The notes under the pieces are model-generated. The model was not told the origin of the DNA. It ran no database searches and was given only the letters and a program-made list of their open reading frames with translations. The position numbers and the translations under genes are program-made. Positions 6,936 to 9,655 of a DNA stretch of 9,655 bases are shown here, in pieces. The stretch's first letter is position 1. Every line of letters begins with the position of its first letter. Origin of the DNA: an uncultured Bacteroidota bacterium (GTDB taxonomy: Bacteria; Bacteroidota; Bacteroidia; Chitinophagales; Chitinophagaceae); contig CAMLGP010000058.1 in assembly GCA_946479535.1 (NCBI GenBank), positions 1 through 9,655 on the forward strand. The letters run 5' to 3'.

Positions 6936-7079
6936 CAAAAGGGGATAATAATAGGGAATATTACATTGATGCAGAACAATATTGTATTATAATATGGCTA
7001 TTGGACAACAGATTACGGGTCCTGTTACCTCTTAGTGGTAATTTATGAACAGGTGTGCATATCGGAAAACTACGATATG

Positions 7080-7119
7080 AAAAGGCGGCAGATTTTGTCT
7101 TAAACATATCTGCCGCCTT
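7080..7119 (-). terminator. Probable terminator after the third propeller gene
   Basis: aaggcggcagat (7082-7093) and atctgccgcctt (7108-7119) form a perfect 12-bp stem with a 14-base loop. On the minus strand the hairpin lies about 35 nt past the stop codon at 7154 and runs into a short TTTT. The T tract is short, but there is none on the plus side, so the minus orientation is favoured. Confidence 0.7.
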
Positions 7120-7153
7120 ATAGCGAGGGCTTTTCAGTATTTTTCAATAAAGC

Positions 7154-9130
7154 TTACTGCTTTATGATCTTCATTGTTTGTTGTAATAATTCACCGTTCA
7201 ATTTAAGATAATAGTTGCCAGAAGAAAGCCTGCCTGCATCTATTGTTAAGGCGGTACTTCCAGCCCCTAACTCATAATTGCCATTCCTGATTACTCTTCC
7301 ATAATTATCCATTAGCTGCCAGCTCAATTTGTCCTTTTTCGCAAGCGTAATAGTGAGATTTATATCCTTTCCTACAGGATTAGGATAGAGCATGGCAAAG
7401 CTTTTCTGCTTATCCAGGGTAAGCGCTACAATACGGGAGTAGGATGACTTATAATCTACATCCACCTGCCGAAGTCTGTAATAAATGATGGAAGACCCTA
7501 CGGATTTAATATTGGCATCAGTATAGTTATAATAATGAACGCCGCTTTCGTTAGCAGCATTTATATTTCCTACAGCGCTGAAATGACGACCATCCGTACT
7601 TCTTTCAACAGCGAAAGATTTTGTGTTTAATTCATTATCTGTTTTCCATTGCAATATTCCATTGTCATTTTGAATTGCTCCTTTAAATTCCAGGAGTGTT
7701 AAAGGAAGTGGAATATTTTGCGGAGCGTCTGCTACCCACAGTTCTCTCCCAGAGGCAGTTGTAGTTACACTAACATATTGCTTTCCGTTTACTTCAAGAA
7801 ATGTAGTAGGGTTTGAACTTCCGGAACCTGTCTCTATATCCTGTACCATCACTGTTCCCAAAGCAGTACCGTCAGTGCTCCAGAGTTCATTACCATTAAC
7901 ACCGTCATTAGCTGCAAAGTAGAATTTCGATCCTGATTTGCCCAGGAAGACCGGATTACTGCTACCAGCACCATTTATATCTTTAAACATTACGGTTCCT
8001 GCTGCAGTTCCATCCGTTTTCCATAATTCACGCCCGTTTACGCCATCATCTGCAGAAAAGTATAAGATTCCGTTTAATACCACCAGGGAAGTTGGATCGC
8101 TACCAACTCCAGCTATTGTATTAATATCTTTTACAAGTACTGGTGTTCCACCTGGAGCGTCCACTTTCCAAAGCTCCTTTCCATTAATTCCATCAGTGGC
8201 AGAGCAATAAAGCTGATTGTTAAATACCGTTAGTGACGCTGGAAATGCATCGCTGGTGCCAGGATCCGTGCTGTTTATAGATCCTGCCTGATGATTGTAT
8301 CCATCGCTATTATTTACCATCCATAATTCATAACCATTCATTGTAACACCAAATGTATAGTAAAGGGTGCCATTAAAATTAGTTAAGTTAGCAGGGCAAC
8401 AGCCTCTATATATAGCCCGGAAAGATACTACTGTACCGGCCTCCGTTCCGTCTGATTTCCATAATTGAGCAGTTCCAGCCATCAGTGGTATATCAGCGTG
8501 GGCAGAAAAATATAAAACACCATTAAAATTAAAGAAACTGGATGGGTCGCTGGAAGTGGTTCCTCCCCATATATCCTTTACCATTACAGTACCGGCTTCA
8601 GTACCATCCGTTTTCCATAGTTCCGTGCCATGGTTGGCAGCACCATCAGATGCACTGAAGAAAAGGGTATTACCAACAACTGTTAAATTGGAAGGATGAG
8701 ACCCGCCAGGTTCTGTTGTATTGATGTCCTTTACCATCACGGTTCCTCCAGAAGTACCGTCACTTTTCCAAAGTTCATACCCATGCATATTGTCATTTAC
8801 TACAAAGTACAATGACCCATTGAAAACAGTAAAATCAGTGGGGTTGCCAGGGCCATTCTGACCTATATCTCTCAAAAGCACCGTTCCTCCTGAGGTTCCA
8901 TCAGATTTAAACACTTCCCTCCCCGTAGATGACATACTTGAATTCCTTGAATCAGCACTAAAATAAAGTGTGCCGTTAAAATTTATCAGGTACGATGGAT
9001 CACTATTTCCTGAATTCGCATTAGGATTGGTATTAATATCTTTTAATAATGTAAATGGCTGGCTGTTTACCTGTAGCTGTGCCAGTAATATTGACAATAG
9101 AGTCAGACCGATAAAATAATTCTTCTTCAT
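7154..9130 (-). CDS. T9SS-secreted ELWxxDGT-repeat beta-propeller, predicted 9 blades
   Basis: This 658-residue paralogue has a signal peptide (1-23, cleavage before Gln24) and a first mature strand PFTLLKDIN. Repeat motifs are EVFKSDGT (72-79), ELWKSDGT (119-126), ELWKTDGT (170-177), QLWKSDGT (222-229), ELWMVNNSDG (268-277), ELWKVDAPGGT (319-329), ELWKTDGT (368-375), ELWSTDGT (415-422) and the open last repeat GRELWVAD (461-468). The fifth has lost the DGTxxGT motif and its blade contains adjacent Cys244-Cys245. Residues 474-573 are the linker (LPLTLLEFKG, LQWKTDNE, FAVERSTDG, YYRLRQVD), and 578-658 are the type A sorting domain (MLYPNPVGKDINLT to KIIKQ). The upstream paralogue ends 32 nt before this start, so both are probably on one mRNA. 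The leader is A-rich with no Shine-Dalgarno. The ligand is unknown. Confidence 0.92.
   Translation of the reverse strand: MKKNYFIGLTLLSILLAQLQVNSQPFTLLKDINTNPNANSGNSDPSYLINFNGTLYFSADSRNSSMSSTGREVFKSDGTSGGTVLLRDIGQNGPGNPTDFTVFNGSLYFVVNDNMHGYELWKSDGTSGGTVMVKDINTTEPGGSHPSNLTVVGNTLFFSASDGAANHGTELWKTDGTEAGTVMVKDIWGGTTSSDPSSFFNFNGVLYFSAHADIPLMAGTAQLWKSDGTEAGTVVSFRAIYRGCCPANLTNFNGTLYYTFGVTMNGYELWMVNNSDGYNHQAGSINSTDPGTSDAFPASLTVFNNQLYCSATDGINGKELWKVDAPGGTPVLVKDINTIAGVGSDPTSLVVLNGILYFSADDGVNGRELWKTDGTAAGTVMFKDINGAGSSNPVFLGKSGSKFYFAANDGVNGNELWSTDGTALGTVMVQDIETGSGSSNPTTFLEVNGKQYVSVTTTASGRELWVADAPQNIPLPLTLLEFKGAIQNDNGILQWKTDNELNTKSFAVERSTDGRHFSAVGNINAANESGVHYYNYTDANIKSVGSSIIYYRLRQVDVDYKSSYSRIVALTLDKQKSFAMLYPNPVGKDINLTITLAKKDKLSWQLMDNYGRVIRNGNYELGAGSTALTIDAGRLSSGNYYLKLNGELLQQTMKIIKQ
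7733..9013 (-). repeat. Blade-coding repeats of the third propeller gene
   Basis: Eight complete repeats and one open repeat encode about residues 40-466. Spacing between successive ELW-type motifs is 46 to 52 residues. Insertions appear in the first repeat (DSRNSSMSSTGRE) and the fourth (HADIPLMAGTAQ). The units were delimited by eye from NGxLYFSA, ELWKxDGT and VKDI. Confidence 0.8.
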
Positions 9131-9162
9131 AACCGAAGTCTTTTTAGTTAGTAGGTAAGAAT

Positions 9163-9655
9163 TTATTGTTTAATGATCTTGATGGTTTGCTTTAATTGTT
9201 CTCCATTTAAACTTAGCAGGTAATTGCCCGCAGACAGGCTTGCTCCATCTATTACAACTGCAGTACTACCCGCTCCCAACTCATAATAACCATTCCTAAC
9301 AATCTTGCCGTTATTATCTGCCAGTTGCCATTTCAATCTTTCTTTTTTGATTAGAGTAATTGTAAGGTTAATATCCTTTCTGACTGGATTGGGGTATAAC
9401 ATGACAAAGCTTTTCTCCTTATCAAGTGATAAAGCAACAATACGGGAATAAGAGAATTTATTATCTGCATCTATCTGACGTAGCCTGTAATAAACTATGG
9501 AAGTTCCAAGAGATTTAATATTTACATCAGTATAATCGTAATAATTGATACCACTACCGTTCCTTGCACTCACCTCACCAATGGACTTGTAATCCTGGCC
9601 ATTCAAACTTCTCTCTACCTTGAAAGATGCTGCGTTCATCTCATTGTCCGTTTTC
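9163..9655 (-). CDS. T9SS sorting-domain protein, C-terminal part of a fourth propeller paralogue (5' end outside window)
   Basis: The last 163 residues of a secreted protein are present, entering the window at KTDNEMNAASFKVERS. They cover most of the fibronectin-like linker (VERSLNGQDY, YYRLRQIDADNKFSYSRIV) and the complete type A sorting domain (MLYPNPVRKDINLTITL to IKIIKQ). The sequence is close to the same part of the neighbouring gene (shared YPNPV-KDINLTITL, NG-YELGAGSTA, KIIKQ). An ELWxxDGT propeller upstream is therefore very likely but lies outside the window. The open frame continues past the Met at 9637-9639, which is an internal residue inside the linker and not a start. The stop codon is 32 nt before the next gene's ATG, which points to co-transcription. 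Confidence 0.9.
   Translation of the reverse strand, partial: KTDNEMNAASFKVERSLNGQDYKSIGEVSARNGSGINYYDYTDVNIKSLGTSIVYYRLRQIDADNKFSYSRIVALSLDKEKSFVMLYPNPVRKDINLTITLIKKERLKWQLADNNGKIVRNGYYELGAGSTAVVIDGASLSAGNYLLSLNGEQLKQTIKIIKQ

Larger units (their letters stand above)
6823..7153. other. 331-bp intergenic region between two propeller genes
   Basis: No coding sequence or RNA gene was found here. It holds the probable terminator of the rightward-lying gene (7080-7119) and a candidate minus-strand promoter (6904-6935) for the gene ending at 4894. The stretch 6945-7000 is AT-rich, and weak imperfect hairpins are seen at 7021-7053 (cctgtt with aacagg). The leader between promoter and start codon would be about 75 nt and shows no recognisable riboswitch. 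Confidence 0.6.

Noticed and set aside
6053..8210. Plus-strand open frames across the other two propeller genes (6053-6271, 6422-6646, 7938-8210)
   Set aside because: Same repeat-complement artefact (PSVFHNS motifs); each overlaps fully with a well-supported minus-strand gene.

Overview
The window looks like a Bacteroidota chromosome, most likely a Chitinophagaceae-type genome. The evidence is three complete proteins and one partial one that end in type A sorting domains of the type IX secretion system (T9SS), a promoter of the Bacteroidota form TTTG-N19-TAnnTTTG, A-rich leaders without Shine-Dalgarno sequences, and a RecA fragment that reads as Bacteroidota-like. No species can be named from the sequence alone. 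No RNA genes, insertion sequences or CRISPR arrays were seen.

The left part (1-2965) runs on the plus strand. It starts inside recA, whose last two thirds are present, followed by a strong intrinsic terminator. Next comes a promoter with a perfect 16-bp palindrome filling the space between its two boxes. It drives a probable two-gene operon: a membrane protein with a C-terminal OB-fold (tRNA_anti-like) domain and a secreted YceI-family lipid-binding-type protein. A hairpin terminator with a duplicated 3' half follows. Then comes mgsA, methylglyoxal synthase, with all its active-site residues.

The right part (2978-9655) runs entirely on the minus strand. It is an array of four paralogous genes (the last one cut by the window edge) for large secreted proteins. 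Each complete one has a signal peptide, a domain of about 48-residue ELWxxDGTxxGT repeats, a fibronectin-like linker and a T9SS sorting domain. The repeat phase suggests closed beta-propellers in which the N-terminal strand completes the last blade. Counted this way, the three complete proteins have 8, 9 and 9 blades. The partial fourth gene and its downstream neighbour are 32 nt apart and probably co-transcribed. The other two genes appear to be separate units, with intrinsic terminators at 7080-7119 and 4838-4867.

The most notable points are the propeller array with its varying blade number, the exact 48-residue spacing in the 8-bladed member, and the palindrome in the promoter of the membrane OB-fold/YceI operon. 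The left part holds housekeeping and small-metabolism genes; the right part is a surface-protein region of unknown ligand.
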